Below are positions 49,604-59,102 of a stretch of 64,000 nucleotides of DNA, one piece after another. Source of the stretch: Acinetobacter sp. ANC 7912 (GTDB lineage Bacteria > Pseudomonadota > Gammaproteobacteria > Pseudomonadales > Moraxellaceae); contig NZ_CP156795.1 in NCBI RefSeq assembly GCF_039862785.1, forward strand, positions 248,001 through 312,000, written 5' to 3'. The notes under the pieces are model-generated. The model made no database searches. It was given only the letters and a program-made list of their open reading frames with translations, and was not told the DNA's origin. Each line of letters opens with the position of its first letter. The stretch's first letter is position 1. The translations under genes were made by a program, and so were the position numbers.

Positions 49604-51406
49604 CTAACTATGCGTCTCCTCCTCCGCATCATCCTCAAAGGTCTTGGCAATTTTCTCAATATTCAGGCTCTTCGCCATCGCATCAAAGATTTCCTTATAT
49701 ACGCCGTCCTGATGATACAGGGCGTCATGTTCGCCATGTTCAGCAATCGCGCCTTCTTTCATAACATAGGTGTAATCGGCATCAATAATCTGCGACAGGC
49801 TATGGGAAATGATAATCACGGTACGGCCTTGTTTGATTTGATCCAGACTTTGTTTGATCTGTTCCGCGGCAATAGCATCCAGACTCGCCGTTGGTTCGTC
49901 CAGGAAGATAATCGGTGGGTTTTTAAGGAACATTCGTGCAAGGGCAATACGTTGTTGCTGTCCGCCAGAAAGTTGCAAGGCATCGGAGTCATAACCCTGC
50001 GGCAATTGCATAATCTGCTCATGAATCGAGGCTTTCTTGGCTGCTTCCATTACATCTTCCAGACTGGCTGTGGTCTTGCCATAACGGATATTGTCAAAAA
50101 TTGTGCCCTGGAAGATGTGATTTTTCTGGAGAACCAAGCCAATATGGTCACGTAAATATTGGGTATCAAAATCCTGCAGATCAATTCCATCTAAAGTGAT
50201 ATGACCATGCTGTGGTTCATAAAACTTGTCCAGTAAACTGATTAGGGTTGATTTTCCTGCACCAGATAAACCAACCAAAGCGGTGATCTTATTGGGGCGG
50301 ATTTCCATATTGATATCTTTCAGCGCATGATGGCCATTCGGATAATAGAAATCCACATGCTTGAGTTCGAACTTACCCTGAATTGACGGTTTTTGCTTGC
50401 CGCTGGATTCGATTTCATGATCGGCTTCCAAAATATTGAAGAAGCTTTCTGAATAGATCATGGCATCGTTCACTTCATCATAAATCCGGTGCAGGGAGCG
50501 GATCGGTGCTGAAACATTATTAAACAGCAGTACGTGGTACATGATCATGCCGATACTCATCTGGCCGGCCAGTACGAAATAGGCAGTCAGGATAATAATC
50601 AGCACAATCCCGATCTGTTCAATAAAAGTTTTCAGGCCATCAAACAGGAAGCTGGTCTGCCGGGTTTTCATCTGATTGTCGGTCAGTTCGCGTTGCAGCG
50701 TTAGCTGCTTGTCTGCCTCAATCGATTCCCGGTTAAAGGATTTAATTACGGTAATCGAATTGATAATGCCTAAAATACCCTGGCTTTTCTTTTCCCGTCC
50801 GTCACGCAGGCTGCGGCGCCAGCCACCGAGTTTCTGGGCCTGTTTATAGGTTAACCAGAAATAGATTGGTACAATCGCCGTCGCTACCAGACCGACATAG
50901 ATATTGGCGTAGTACATTAGCCCCAGTGCAACAATGGCACTGGTAAATAAAGGCAAAATGTCGATAAAGAAAATCTGTACTAATCGCGTCAGTGAACCAA
51001 TACCACGGTCGATCCGGGTTTGCAGTTTGCCGGCCTGGTTATTGTCCTGATTGAAAAAAGCCAGACGATAAGTCAGGAACTTTTCAATAATGCCCTGTGC
51101 CAGATCCTGCGATACAAAAATCCGCAGCTTTTCACCATAGAATTTCTGCCCAAACTGCACCAGTGCATTGATTACTTCCTTAGTCAGTAAAATAGCGGAA
51201 ATGGTAATCAGGATATGCCAGCCTTCACTTAAGCCAAGACCTTGTTCCAGTAAGGCATTAATACTATCGACCGCATATTGCAGGGTCAGCGCATTCACCT
51301 GCGCGGCAAAGGAACCGACCAAGGTCAGAATCAATGTGGCGATGACCAGCAGCCGATAGGGCCGGACAAAGGGACGCAGCTTTTGAAACAGTTGCCAAAG
51401 ATCCAT
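49604..51406 (-). CDS. ABC transporter with fused membrane and ATPase domains (exporter type)
   Basis: A 600-residue half-transporter. Six membrane helices lie within about residues 15-310; the nucleotide-binding domain follows with Walker A GLSGAGKST, signature LSGGQQQRIA, Walker B IIFLDEPTAS and the switch IISHSL. Architecture is that of MsbA-like and multidrug exporters that work as dimers. The substrate is not readable. It is convergent with the polysaccharide module, so common regulation is not implied. It is a single gene followed by alkB in the opposite direction. Confidence 0.9.
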   Translation of the reverse strand: MDLWQLFQKLRPFVRPYRLLVIATLILTLVGSFAAQVNALTLQYAVDSINALLEQGLGLSEGWHILITISAILLTKEVINALVQFGQKFYGEKLRIFVSQDLAQGIIEKFLTYRLAFFNQDNNQAGKLQTRIDRGIGSLTRLVQIFFIDILPLFTSAIVALGLMYYANIYVGLVATAIVPIYFWLTYKQAQKLGGWRRSLRDGREKKSQGILGIINSITVIKSFNRESIEADKQLTLQRELTDNQMKTRQTSFLFDGLKTFIEQIGIVLIIILTAYFVLAGQMSIGMIMYHVLLFNNVSAPIRSLHRIYDEVNDAMIYSESFFNILEADHEIESSGKQKPSIQGKFELKHVDFYYPNGHHALKDINMEIRPNKITALVGLSGAGKSTLISLLDKFYEPQHGHITLDGIDLQDFDTQYLRDHIGLVLQKNHIFQGTIFDNIRYGKTTASLEDVMEAAKKASIHEQIMQLPQGYDSDALQLSGGQQQRIALARMFLKNPPIIFLDEPTASLDAIAAEQIKQSLDQIKQGRTVIIISHSLSQIIDADYTYVMKEGAIAEHGEHDALYHQDGVYKEIFDAMAKSLNIEKIAKTFEDDAEEETHS

Positions 51407-51557
51407 GCAGCATTATTTTTATAGTGAAAGTTAAATCAAGTGTAGGCGCTCATAGCATTGTTCACAAGAATATGATTTGTATTGATTTGTTAGGTAGTGG
51501 TTGTCTGAATCTGTTGAAACTGACAGGATAAAAATATCTTTTAAGAAATATGCTGTG

Positions 51558-52181
51558 ATGACACTGGATTTATTTGCCCCTGAGCCACAGTCGAATTTAT
51601 TGCCTTATGATGGAATCGTCGAAGATTATGGCCTGATTTTGACTGGGGAACAGAGCCAGAAATATTTGCAGTATTTTCTACGGCATCTGCTTTGGGAGCA
51701 GGATGAAGTATTCCTATTTGGCAAACATTATCTCACAGAGCGGAAAATTGCCTGGTATGGCGATGAAAATTACCAATACCGTTATTCGGGTAGTCTCAAG
51801 AAAGCCCATGTTTGGAAACCGGCTCTATTTCGATTAAAGCAGCATATTGAGCAGCGGGTTGGGCATCCGTTTAATTCCTGTCTGGCGAATTTGTATGAAC
51901 ATGGTCAGCAGGGTATGGGCTGGCATAGTGACAATGAAACCAGCTTGGTTTCGACACAGCGTGAAACCGTGATTGCATCCTTAAGTTTTGGTGCGACTCG
52001 CAAAATGCGTTTCAGGCATAATCAGACCAGTGAAGTGGTTGAGCTGATATTACAGAGTGGTCAGTTGATTGTCATGCGTGGGAAAACTCAACAGTACTGG
52101 AAACATCAGATCAGCAAAACCAGCAAAGTCTTGACGCCTCGAATTAATTTGACCTTTCGCTATTTCTTTCCTAAAAATTAA
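51558..52181 (+). CDS. alkB: AlkB-like 2-oxoglutarate/iron-dependent dioxygenase
   Basis: A 207-residue protein that probably removes alkyl lesions from DNA or RNA by oxidation. The iron ligands fit H-x-D in WHSDNE and the later His in YWKHQI; the 2-oxoglutarate Arg lies in RINLTFR. The block NLYEHGQQGMGWHSDNE is characteristic of AlkB homologues of the ALKBH2/3-like bacterial group. I chose ATG 51558 (MTLDLFAPE); longer in-frame starts to 51501 are possible. No Ada gene is near. Confidence 0.87.
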   Translation: MTLDLFAPEPQSNLLPYDGIVEDYGLILTGEQSQKYLQYFLRHLLWEQDEVFLFGKHYLTERKIAWYGDENYQYRYSGSLKKAHVWKPALFRLKQHIEQRVGHPFNSCLANLYEHGQQGMGWHSDNETSLVSTQRETVIASLSFGATRKMRFRHNQTSEVVELILQSGQLIVMRGKTQQYWKHQISKTSKVLTPRINLTFRYFFPKN

Positions 52182-52210
52182 AAACTGAAATTCGGTTTTT
52201 AAAAGATCAT

Positions 52211-52236
52211 AAAAAAAGCATCCAGATGGATGCTTT
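52211..52236 (-). terminator. Intrinsic terminator of yqgE-ruvX
   Basis: AAAGCATCC/GGATGCTTT with a four-base loop; the T run is on the minus strand, just after the ruvX stop at 52242. Confidence 0.85.
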
Positions 52237-52241
52237 GGATG

Positions 52242-52685
52242 TTAAGGATTCACACCGACAGGATGGCGGTACCAGCTTTCAATAAACAGGGCAGCGGCAA
52301 CGCTGTCCGCAGCGAGTTTTTTGCCACGACCTTCGGTCTGGTAATGTTCCAGCTCATCGCGAGCTTCGCGGGTAGTCAGGCGTTCATCCACCATGAGAGT
52401 TTCAATGTTGGTCTGATGGCGAAGGCGACGGGCAAACTTGCGCGCACGGGCTGAAAGCTCCGATTCGGTTTCATCCATGTTTAACGGTAAACCGACTAAA
52501 AATAAGGTCGGTTGATATTGTTTCACGATTTTCAGCAAAGCGTCCCAGTTGGGAATGCCGTCTTTCATCGGGAACAGGGCAAGCGGATTGGCACTTTCAA
52601 TCAGCGATTGTCCCACCGCCATGCCCATTTTTTGTGTACCAAAGTCAAATGCCATAATCATATGTGGCGCATTCAGATCAGGCAT
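52242..52685 (-). CDS. ruvX: RuvX/YqgF RNase H-fold nuclease
   Basis: A 147-residue protein with the RNase H fold: [14 protein letters not shown] (first Asp), [10 protein letters not shown] (family block), VDERLTT and a final [12 protein letters not shown] (last Asp). The YqgF family is a putative Holliday junction resolvase also tied to 16S rRNA maturation. I chose ATG 52685, which overlaps the yqgE stop by eight bases; the longer frame lies inside yqgE. The yqgE-ruvX pair is conserved in Gammaproteobacteria. Confidence 0.92.
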   Translation of the reverse strand: MPDLNAPHMIMAFDFGTQKMGMAVGQSLIESANPLALFPMKDGIPNWDALLKIVKQYQPTLFLVGLPLNMDETESELSARARKFARRLRHQTNIETLMVDERLTTREARDELEHYQTEGRGKKLAADSVAAALFIESWYRHPVGVNP

Positions 52686-53232
52686 GTCCAATCTCAGAAG
52701 ATAACCAGTTGCGATCCAGGCCCATTTTTTTATAGGCAGCATCCCAACGGTCGTCATAAGGCAAGTTAAAAATCAGGTCCATATCCGCGTCACAGATCAG
52801 CCAGTCACCTTTGGCAATTTCCTGTTCCAGCTGACCTTTAGTCCAGCTGGCATAGCCGAGAGCTATTTGATAGCGTCCGACACCTTCATTATGCGCAATG
52901 GCATCCAGAATATCTTTGGAAGTGGTGATGCAGACATTTTCACCGACTGCAATGGAAGAATGCCAGGTCGGTTGGCCGGTATGCAGGACAAAGCCGGCTT
53001 CAGGTCGCAAAGGGCCACCCTGTAATACTTCATGTGGCTTAACATTATCGGCTTCGATCTCCAGGTCATTCAGTAGTTCTTTAATCTGAATACCGGCAGG
53101 TCGATTGATAATGATGCCTTGTGCGCCATCTTCATCATGTCGTGCGAGATAAATGACCGTATGGGCAAAAAAATCGTCACGCATTTCTGGTGGAGCAATC
53201 AGACAACGGTGTGTCAGATATTGTTTGGTCAC
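52678..53232 (-). CDS. yqgE: YqgE/AlgH family protein (UPF0301)
   Basis: A 184-residue protein of unknown biochemical role. The family N-terminus [24 protein letters not shown] and the block [12 protein letters not shown] are present, as are [15 protein letters not shown] and [13 protein letters not shown] chose GTG 53232, with AAGGAGA upstream; eight residues of the longer open frame lie before that site. It is co-transcribed with ruvX. Confidence 0.92.
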   Translation of the reverse strand: MTKQYLTHRCLIAPPEMRDDFFAHTVIYLARHDEDGAQGIIINRPAGIQIKELLNDLEIEADNVKPHEVLQGGPLRPEAGFVLHTGQPTWHSSIAVGENVCITTSKDILDAIAHNEGVGRYQIALGYASWTKGQLEQEIAKGDWLICDADMDLIFNLPYDDRWDAAYKKMGLDRNWLSSEIGHA

Positions 53233-53347
53233 CGAAAAGCTTCTCCTTAAAATCAATTTCTTGGCAAAGAAATCGTGTGATCTATACTTTTAAATTACTA
53301 GAGCTTTGCCAATTCACCAACAGTTTTTTGTGACCATTGTAAGATTT

Positions 53348-55009
53348 TTAAACATGCTGAAACTTAAGATGACGTAACTGCCGTGCATGTTGCAAGGTGG
53401 TTTCATTAATTTCTATACCGCCAGTCATGCGGGCAAGTTCTTGAATGCGCTCATCTTCTTCTAAATCAATAATGGTGCTGCTGGCTGGATTAGTTTGTTG
53501 TTTTTTCACCAGTAGATGCTGATCAGACTGTGCTGCCACTTGTGCCTGGTGGGTAATACACAGAATCTGTACATGCTGCGCCAGATCCGCCAGCAGACGA
53601 CCGACAATTTCTGCCGTGCCACCACTGATCCCGACATCAATTTCGTCAAAGACCAGCACCTCGGCTTCGGTCTTTTCGGCATTCATGACTTGCATCACCA
53701 GCGCGATACGTGACAGTTCACCACCTGAAGCGACGCGGGCCAGCGGCTGTGCCGGAATGCCTTTATTCGCAGTAAACAGTAACTGGATAAAGCTAAGACC
53801 TTCGCTACCTGGTTCATCCAAAGCTTCAAATTTAAATTCAAAATAGGCTTCTGGCAGCGCCAGCTGTTTCACCTGTTCGGTTAACTGTTTTGCCAAAGGT
53901 TCAGCGGCTTCACGACGGATCTGATCCAGATGTTCTGCCTTGGCAATGAAGTCTTGATAAGACAGTTCCACCTGTTCAGCCAGCGTTTCCGGATCTTCCA
54001 GCTGATGTAGCTGATCCAGTTCGGTCTGCCAGGCTTCATATTCTTCTTTCAGTAGTTCTGGCTGGGTACGGTATTTACGAGCTAAACGATGCAATACTTC
54101 CAGCTGTGAATTCAGCTCTTCCATGCGTTCCGGATCAAAGCTCTGGCGATCCATGAAATGACGTAAATTCGCCGTCGCATCTTCAATTTCACTTTGTGCA
54201 TTCAGCAGGGAATTGTAAATTTCCGATAGCTGCTCACTACGTCCAGCATGCGATTCAATCCGGCGCAAAATGGAGGACAGTTCCTGATTGATATTCTGTT
54301 CCGCTTCATCAAGACCATTCAGGCTATAGGCACAGTCCTGCATGATAGTTTCATGATGAGAGAGTCGATCAAATTCCTGTTCAATTTCCTGATAATCAAT
54401 CTGGATAATATCTTCCAACTCTTCAAGCTGTAGCTCAAGGGTTTCAATGCGCTGCTTACGGGTCGCTTGGGCATCCAGTGCTGCCTGATGCTGGCGGATA
54501 TTTTTGTGCCAGGTGCTATAGGCATCCCGTACGGCTTGAGCCGGTTCATGAAAGTTGTAGTAACGATCCAACCAGCGTTTTGGATAAGGCGGTTCCAGTA
54601 ATTGTTGCTGACTGTGCTGACTATACAGCTGCACCAGCAGGCGACCAATTTCTTTCAGTTCTGACAGGCTGCTTGGACGGCCATTGATCCAGGCCTTGCT
54701 ACGGCCCGTGGCAAAAATCACCCGGCGCAGATGGATTTCACCGGATTCATCATCCAGCTCATGTTCTTTGAGCCATAAAGCTTCCGGGCTGTTGTCCTGA
54801 TAGCTAAAGGTTGCTGTCACATCCGCCTTTTCTGCACCATAACGCACATAATTGGTATCAGTTCGTTCACCTAGGCAGGCAGAAAGCGCGTCCAGCAAGA
54901 GTGATTTACCTGCACCGGTTTCACCCGTCAGCACATTAAAACCTTGATGGATATCAATGGCGAGGTGTTCAGCTAAGGCAAAGTTGATCAGAGTTAAATG
55001 TGTCAGCAT
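53348..55009 (-). CDS. recN: DNA repair protein RecN
   Basis: A 553-residue SMC-like ATPase for double-strand break repair. Walker A GETGAGKS is near the N-terminus (MLTHLTLINFALAEHLAID..), a long coiled-coil middle (about residues 150-400) holds many Gln/Glu heptads, and the C-terminal ABC signature SGGELSR and Walker B VLVFDEIDVGISGG close the ATPase head. I chose ATG 55009, which gives the family N-terminus; 24 upstream residues of the open frame have no counterpart. Often SOS-induced; no LexA-type box was found by eye. Confidence 0.95.
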   Translation of the reverse strand: MLTHLTLINFALAEHLAIDIHQGFNVLTGETGAGKSLLLDALSACLGERTDTNYVRYGAEKADVTATFSYQDNSPEALWLKEHELDDESGEIHLRRVIFATGRSKAWINGRPSSLSELKEIGRLLVQLYSQHSQQQLLEPPYPKRWLDRYYNFHEPAQAVRDAYSTWHKNIRQHQAALDAQATRKQRIETLELQLEELEDIIQIDYQEIEQEFDRLSHHETIMQDCAYSLNGLDEAEQNINQELSSILRRIESHAGRSEQLSEIYNSLLNAQSEIEDATANLRHFMDRQSFDPERMEELNSQLEVLHRLARKYRTQPELLKEEYEAWQTELDQLHQLEDPETLAEQVELSYQDFIAKAEHLDQIRREAAEPLAKQLTEQVKQLALPEAYFEFKFEALDEPGSEGLSFIQLLFTANKGIPAQPLARVASGGELSRIALVMQVMNAEKTEAEVLVFDEIDVGISGGTAEIVGRLLADLAQHVQILCITHQAQVAAQSDQHLLVKKQQTNPASSTIIDLEEDERIQELARMTGGIEINETTLQHARQLRHLKFQHV

Positions 55010-55154
55010 AAACGCATCCAAGCTGCGAAAAGTTTGATTGAAATCAGGTTGATCTGGCATTGAGCAGATCATGAATATCATTATAAATCAGGATAAAGCC
55101 TTTTGATTCTATCTTAAATTATGCGGGAGAGGGTAAGCAGTTTTTGTATGCTGT

Positions 55155-55211
55155 AGTCGGAATTTTTCCCATTTCTAAATATGTGGTGTGGCAGGGGAAA
55201 ATTATCCGACT
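55155..55211. repeat. Imperfect hairpin in the recN-ppnP intergenic region
   Basis: AGTCGGAATTTTTCCC (55155-55170) and GGGGAAAATTATCCGACT (55194-55211) pair over about 16 bases with one bulge around a loop of about 23 bases. No T run follows. The rest of the 400-base gap between recN and ppnP (55010-55422) shows no gene; it should hold both promoters. Confidence 0.5.
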
Positions 55212-55422
55212 TTAGTTTTATTGGAATGTGCTGAAAAGAATAAAATGAATATTAGTAGTGACTACATCAGTTTATTTTATAAGGATTTATGAATCTATGG
55301 GGTGCAAAATATATACAAAAAAATATCAGTCAGGTCAGGTAAACATTGATTGATTAGTTAGAAAGGCACATTTAAACTACAGCCATTGAATATTATAAAA
55401 CCCGTGCTCTGGAGATAAACGG

Positions 55423-55746
55423 ATGTCAGCTCAGTTTGACCAAGTTTCAGTACTTAAGAAATCAAATGTATATTTTGGCGGTCTGTGCATCAGCCATGTA
55501 GTGCAATTTGAAGATGGTACCAAGAAAACCTTAGGGGTAATTTTACCGACTGAAACTCCACTTACATTTGAAACACATGTGCCTGAGCGTATGGAAATTA
55601 TCTCTGGTGAATGCCGTGTTCAAATCGCAGATAGTGAAGAAAGTGAACTGTTCCGTGCCGGTCAGTCTTTTTATGTACCAGGCAACAGCCGTTTCAAAAT
55701 TGAAACTGATGATGTGCTGGATTATGTCTGCCATTTTGAAGGCTAA
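55423..55746 (+). CDS. ppnP: Pyrimidine/purine nucleoside phosphorylase PpnP
   Basis: A 107-residue cupin-fold enzyme (formerly YaiE/DUF1255). Family blocks KKSNVYFGGLCISH, DGTKKTLGVILP and FYVPGNSRFKIET are present, and the length fits. It splits nucleosides with phosphate. A strong ribosome site GGAG precedes the ATG. It is monocistronic; rlmB follows 150 bases later. Confidence 0.92.
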   Translation: MSAQFDQVSVLKKSNVYFGGLCISHVVQFEDGTKKTLGVILPTETPLTFETHVPERMEIISGECRVQIADSEESELFRAGQSFYVPGNSRFKIETDDVLDYVCHFEG

Positions 55747-55898
55747 TTGCAAATCTAATTCAATCTGCTTAGATTGAAGCTGATCAGGAAATTTTCTGCT
55801 GAATCGGTTAAACTTAGTTTGATGATCAAAATCCTGTGAAGCTGGCTTTGCAGGATTTTTCTTTTGCTGCAATTTCCCAATTTATTTCGAGGTCGTTC

Positions 55899-56648
55899 AT
55901 GGCTAAACCTGAGTATTATTATGGCGTGCATTCAGTTGAATCATTGCTGGAGCTAGAGCCTGAGCGTGTCTTGACGCTTTTTACTCTAAAAGGCCGTGAT
56001 GATCAGCGCCTGAAGCGTGTACTGGAACTGGCAGAGCCTTTTGGCATCAGCGTGCAACAAGCCAGCCGGGATAAACTGGAAAAACTGGCAGGTCTGCCTT
56101 TTCACCAAGGCGTAGTCGCTGCGGTGCGTCCGCATCCAACCTTGAATGAAAAAGATTTAGAAGAGCTGTTAAAACAGGATTCTCAAGTACTGTTACTGGC
56201 GCTGGATCAAGTGACGGATCCGCATAACCTGGGCGCTTGTATCCGTACTGCAGCAGCGATGGGTGTGGTAGCGGTGATTGTGCCACGAGACCGTTCTGCC
56301 AGTCTGACCCCGACCGCACGTAAAGTAGCGGCTGGTGGTGCAGAGAAGGTTAAATTTATTCAAGTGACCAATCTGGCACGTACCTTGGGACAAATCCGCG
56401 AAGAATTTAATATCCGTGTCGTAGGTACCATGCTGGACGAGAAAGCGTTACCAATCCAGGAATTTGATTTTACCGGGACTGGGGTTTGTGTGGTGATGGG
56501 TGCAGAAGACACCGGCCTGCGTCCAATTACCCAAAGTCAGTGTGATCAGACGGTCTATATTCCAATGTCAGGCAACCTGCAAAGCCTGAACGTCAGCGTG
56601 GCAACGGGTATGGCTTTGTATGAGGCCTGCCGTCAGCGTCAAGCTTAA
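55899..56648 (+). CDS. rlmB: 23S rRNA 2'-O-methyltransferase RlmB (G2251)
   Basis: A 249-residue SPOUT methylase modifying G2251 in the peptidyltransferase centre. An N-terminal substrate-binding domain (YYYGVHSVESLLE) is followed by the SPOUT core with DPHNLGACIRTAAAMG, MGAEDTGLRP and the C-terminal knot PMSGNLQSLNVSVATGMALYE. I chose ATG 55899, with CGAGG upstream; the extended frame to 55836 lacks family similarity. Confidence 0.93.
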   Translation: MAKPEYYYGVHSVESLLELEPERVLTLFTLKGRDDQRLKRVLELAEPFGISVQQASRDKLEKLAGLPFHQGVVAAVRPHPTLNEKDLEELLKQDSQVLLLALDQVTDPHNLGACIRTAAAMGVVAVIVPRDRSASLTPTARKVAAGGAEKVKFIQVTNLARTLGQIREEFNIRVVGTMLDEKALPIQEFDFTGTGVCVVMGAEDTGLRPITQSQCDQTVYIPMSGNLQSLNVSVATGMALYEACRQRQA

Positions 56649-56681
56649 TTTTTTATTGATCAATCACGAAAGAAGAAGTCT

Positions 56682-57602
56682 ATGTCTCCCCGAACGCAAG
56701 GTTATGCCTTTGTTTTAATTACCATGTGTATTTGGGGAGGCTTTACCTTAAGCACACGCCTCAGTGCCCAGTGGGGGATTAGTGCCTGGGATCTGGTGGC
56801 ACTGCGCTTCCTGTTGGCTTTTCTGATCTTGATGCCGGTGCTGATTTATAAAAAAGACACAGCGTTTTTATGGAGTAAAGAATCCTTTCTTTTAGCCATG
56901 ATTGGTGGGGTAGGGTATTGCCTGACCGCTTATACGGCTTTTCATTACGCTCCGGCAGCGCATGCAGCAGTATTCCTGAATGGCTGTATTCCATTGTGTA
57001 CGGCACTGGCAGCTTTTGTTCTATTTAAACAGGCTTTTGACAGACATACCTGGATTAGTATGGCAATTATGCTGCTGGCGATTGGTATGATGAGCTGGCT
57101 AATGTTCCGTGAATCCGGTGTAGCTTTAGGTCTCGGTGATTTGCTGTTCTTTATCAGTGCGATGTGGTGGGGTGTATTTACTGTATTGCTACGTCAATGG
57201 AAACTCTCTGCCTGGCATTCCATGGCCAGTGTCGCGATCTGGTCGGCGATTGTCTATGTGCCGCTATATTTGCTGTTTTTCCCGAAACGTCTCGATGCAG
57301 CGGAACCGTGGCAAATGGCTTCTCAGGTACTGTTTCATGGGGTATTTGTAGTCATCGTAGCGACACTGACTTATGTAGAAGCCATCAAGCGTCTAGGGGC
57401 ATTTAAGGCCGGCAGTATCGTGACCCTTGCGCCGTTTATCGCTGCAATTTTGGCGGTACCGTTATTGGATGAACCTTTAAGTCTGGCGATTGTTTGCGGC
57501 CTGATCGGCATGGCGATTGGGGCTTTACAGCCTTGGCGCTGGTTGCAGCACAAGGACAGTTTGGCAGTCCAGCTAGAACAACAAAAAAAGCAGTCTAAAT
57601 GA
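56682..57602 (+). CDS. DMT superfamily transporter (EamA type)
   Basis: A 306-residue inner-membrane protein with about ten helices in two EamA repeats (about residues 5-138 and 150-290). First-repeat hallmarks are MCIWGGFTLSTRL and WDLVALRFLLAF. Such proteins export metabolites or amino acids, but the substrate is unknown. A GAAAGAAGAAG ribosome site precedes the ATG, 34 bases after rlmB. The stop lies within the terminator stem. Confidence 0.88.
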   Translation: MSPRTQGYAFVLITMCIWGGFTLSTRLSAQWGISAWDLVALRFLLAFLILMPVLIYKKDTAFLWSKESFLLAMIGGVGYCLTAYTAFHYAPAAHAAVFLNGCIPLCTALAAFVLFKQAFDRHTWISMAIMLLAIGMMSWLMFRESGVALGLGDLLFFISAMWWGVFTVLLRQWKLSAWHSMASVAIWSAIVYVPLYLLFFPKRLDAAEPWQMASQVLFHGVFVVIVATLTYVEAIKRLGAFKAGSIVTLAPFIAAILAVPLLDEPLSLAIVCGLIGMAIGALQPWRWLQHKDSLAVQLEQQKKQSK

Positions 57603-57613
57603 CTGCTTTTTTT
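57583..57613. terminator. Bidirectional terminator between the EamA gene and coaE
   Basis: A 13-bp stem AAAAAAAGCAGTC/GACTGCTTTTTTT with a five-base loop between convergent genes; it includes the EamA stop codon. Confidence 0.92.
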
Positions 57614-57626
57614 AGGGATGTTTTAT

Positions 57627-58226
57627 TTAAGCTTGAGCTCGTTTTAGATATTGCTCATGTAACTTTTCTAGATGGGCATATAAATGATCCAAATGGCCAT
57701 CATTCAGTACAATATCATCAGCCAGTTGCTGTTTCTGGGCACGAGGCATTTGTGCAGCAATGATTTTCTTAATCTGTTCAACTGTTTGATGATCACGCTG
57801 TGAGGCGCGGTGAATTTGCAATTCTTCTGAGGCATCAATCAGTAAGGTGTGATTGGTCAGTTCATGCTGGTTGGTTTCAAATAGCAGAGGAGAGACCAGA
57901 ATCACATAAGGACTCTGTGCCTGTTCTAATTGTTGGATAATCGACTGGCGAATGGCAGGGTGGGTAATATTTTCCAGTGTTTTACGTGCTTCTGTAGACT
58001 GGAAAATATGTTCTCTGAGGGCACGGCGATTCAGAGAGCCATCCTCATGCAAAACCCAGTCACCGAAGGTTTCTTTGATTTTCAACAGGGCTTGCTGACC
58101 GATTTCCACGATTTCGCGTGCCACCACATCGGCATCGACCACGACAATGCCGCGGCGTTCAAACCAGTCACTGGCAGCAGACTTACCACTGCCAATGCCC
58201 CCTGTTAGACCTAATACAAATTTCAA
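57627..58226 (-). CDS. coaE: Dephospho-CoA kinase
   Basis: A 199-residue P-loop kinase doing the last step of coenzyme A synthesis. The P-loop is LTGGIGSGKS, followed by DADVVAREIV and a lid region with HRASQRDHQTVEQIKKI. It is the last gene of the pilB-pilC-pilD-coaE cluster, four bases after pilD, an order shared with other gammaproteobacteria. Confidence 0.94.
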   Translation of the reverse strand: MKFVLGLTGGIGSGKSAASDWFERRGIVVVDADVVAREIVEIGQQALLKIKETFGDWVLHEDGSLNRRALREHIFQSTEARKTLENITHPAIRQSIIQQLEQAQSPYVILVSPLLFETNQHELTNHTLLIDASEELQIHRASQRDHQTVEQIKKIIAAQMPRAQKQQLADDIVLNDGHLDHLYAHLEKLHEQYLKRAQA

Positions 58227-58230
58227 TTCA

Positions 58231-59088
58231 TTAACCCAAATATGCTTTCATGATCTGTTCACCCCAAAGGAAAGCAATCCAGCCGGCAATGGCGATATAG
58301 GGACCAAAAGCAAAAGGCTGATTTTCCTTGCGGACTTTTAATAGGATGATGCCGATAATGGCACCGACCAGTGAGGATAGCAATACGATCAGCGGTAGCA
58401 TCAGTGGACCCATCCAAGCACCTAGCGCAGCCAAGAGCTTAAAGTCACCATAGCCCATACCTTCTTTCCCTGTAATGATCTTGAACAGGTAATACACGAG
58501 CCAAAGGCACAGAAAACCAATAATATACCCCCAGATCGCTGAAGAGGGTGAGGTATAAATACTGTAGCTATTAATCCCTAGACCCAGTGCAGCGAGTGGC
58601 AGGGTAAAGCGATCTGGTAGGAGCTGTGTATCGAAGTCGATAAAGGTTAATGCAATCAACACATAAGTCAGTAGTAGTCCAAACAGCATCTGTACGGTTG
58701 GGCCAAAGACTGCCAAAATGATGAGTGCACATACTGCTGTCAGAATCTCAATAAACGGATAACGGGCACTTATCTGAGTATGGCAGGAGCCACATTTTCC
58801 GCGTAAAGCTAGCCAGCTGATCACAGGAATATTCTGGTACCAGCGGATAGGTGTCTGGCATTTCGGACAAGTGGATGCTGGTTTGCTTAGAGTGATTTTG
58901 CTTTCATCAATGATCGGCTGATCTGGATGTAAAAACAGCTGGCAATCGGTTCGCCATTCCTGTTCCATCATTTTTGGCGTGCGGTAAATCACTACATTCA
59001 GAAAACTGCCGATACAGAGGCTAAAAAGCCCAACTGCGATATAGAGCGCAGTCGGGTTTTGAATTAAAAAATCAATTAAACTATTCAA
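58231..59088 (-). CDS. pilD: Type IV prepilin peptidase/methylase PilD
   Basis: A 285-residue inner-membrane aspartic protease that cleaves and N-methylates prepilins and pseudopilins. The N-terminal block FSLCIGSFLNVVIYR and the zinc-type cysteine pairs CPKC and CGSC are present; the catalytic aspartates fall in LTFIDFDTQLLPD and GYGDFKLLAALGAW. About eight helices. The start is TTG at 59088 with AAAAGG nine bases upstream. pilC lies 14 bases upstream. Confidence 0.94.
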   Translation of the reverse strand: MNSLIDFLIQNPTALYIAVGLFSLCIGSFLNVVIYRTPKMMEQEWRTDCQLFLHPDQPIIDESKITLSKPASTCPKCQTPIRWYQNIPVISWLALRGKCGSCHTQISARYPFIEILTAVCALIILAVFGPTVQMLFGLLLTYVLIALTFIDFDTQLLPDRFTLPLAALGLGINSYSIYTSPSSAIWGYIIGFLCLWLVYYLFKIITGKEGMGYGDFKLLAALGAWMGPLMLPLIVLLSSLVGAIIGIILLKVRKENQPFAFGPYIAIAGWIAFLWGEQIMKAYLG

Positions 59089-59102
59089 GAATTGTAGCCT
59101 TT

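Noticed and set aside
49601-50155. 184-codon open frame opposite the ABC exporter
   Set aside because: It is antisense to the conserved ATPase domain, with no family resemblance and no ribosome site; a shadow of the coding frame.
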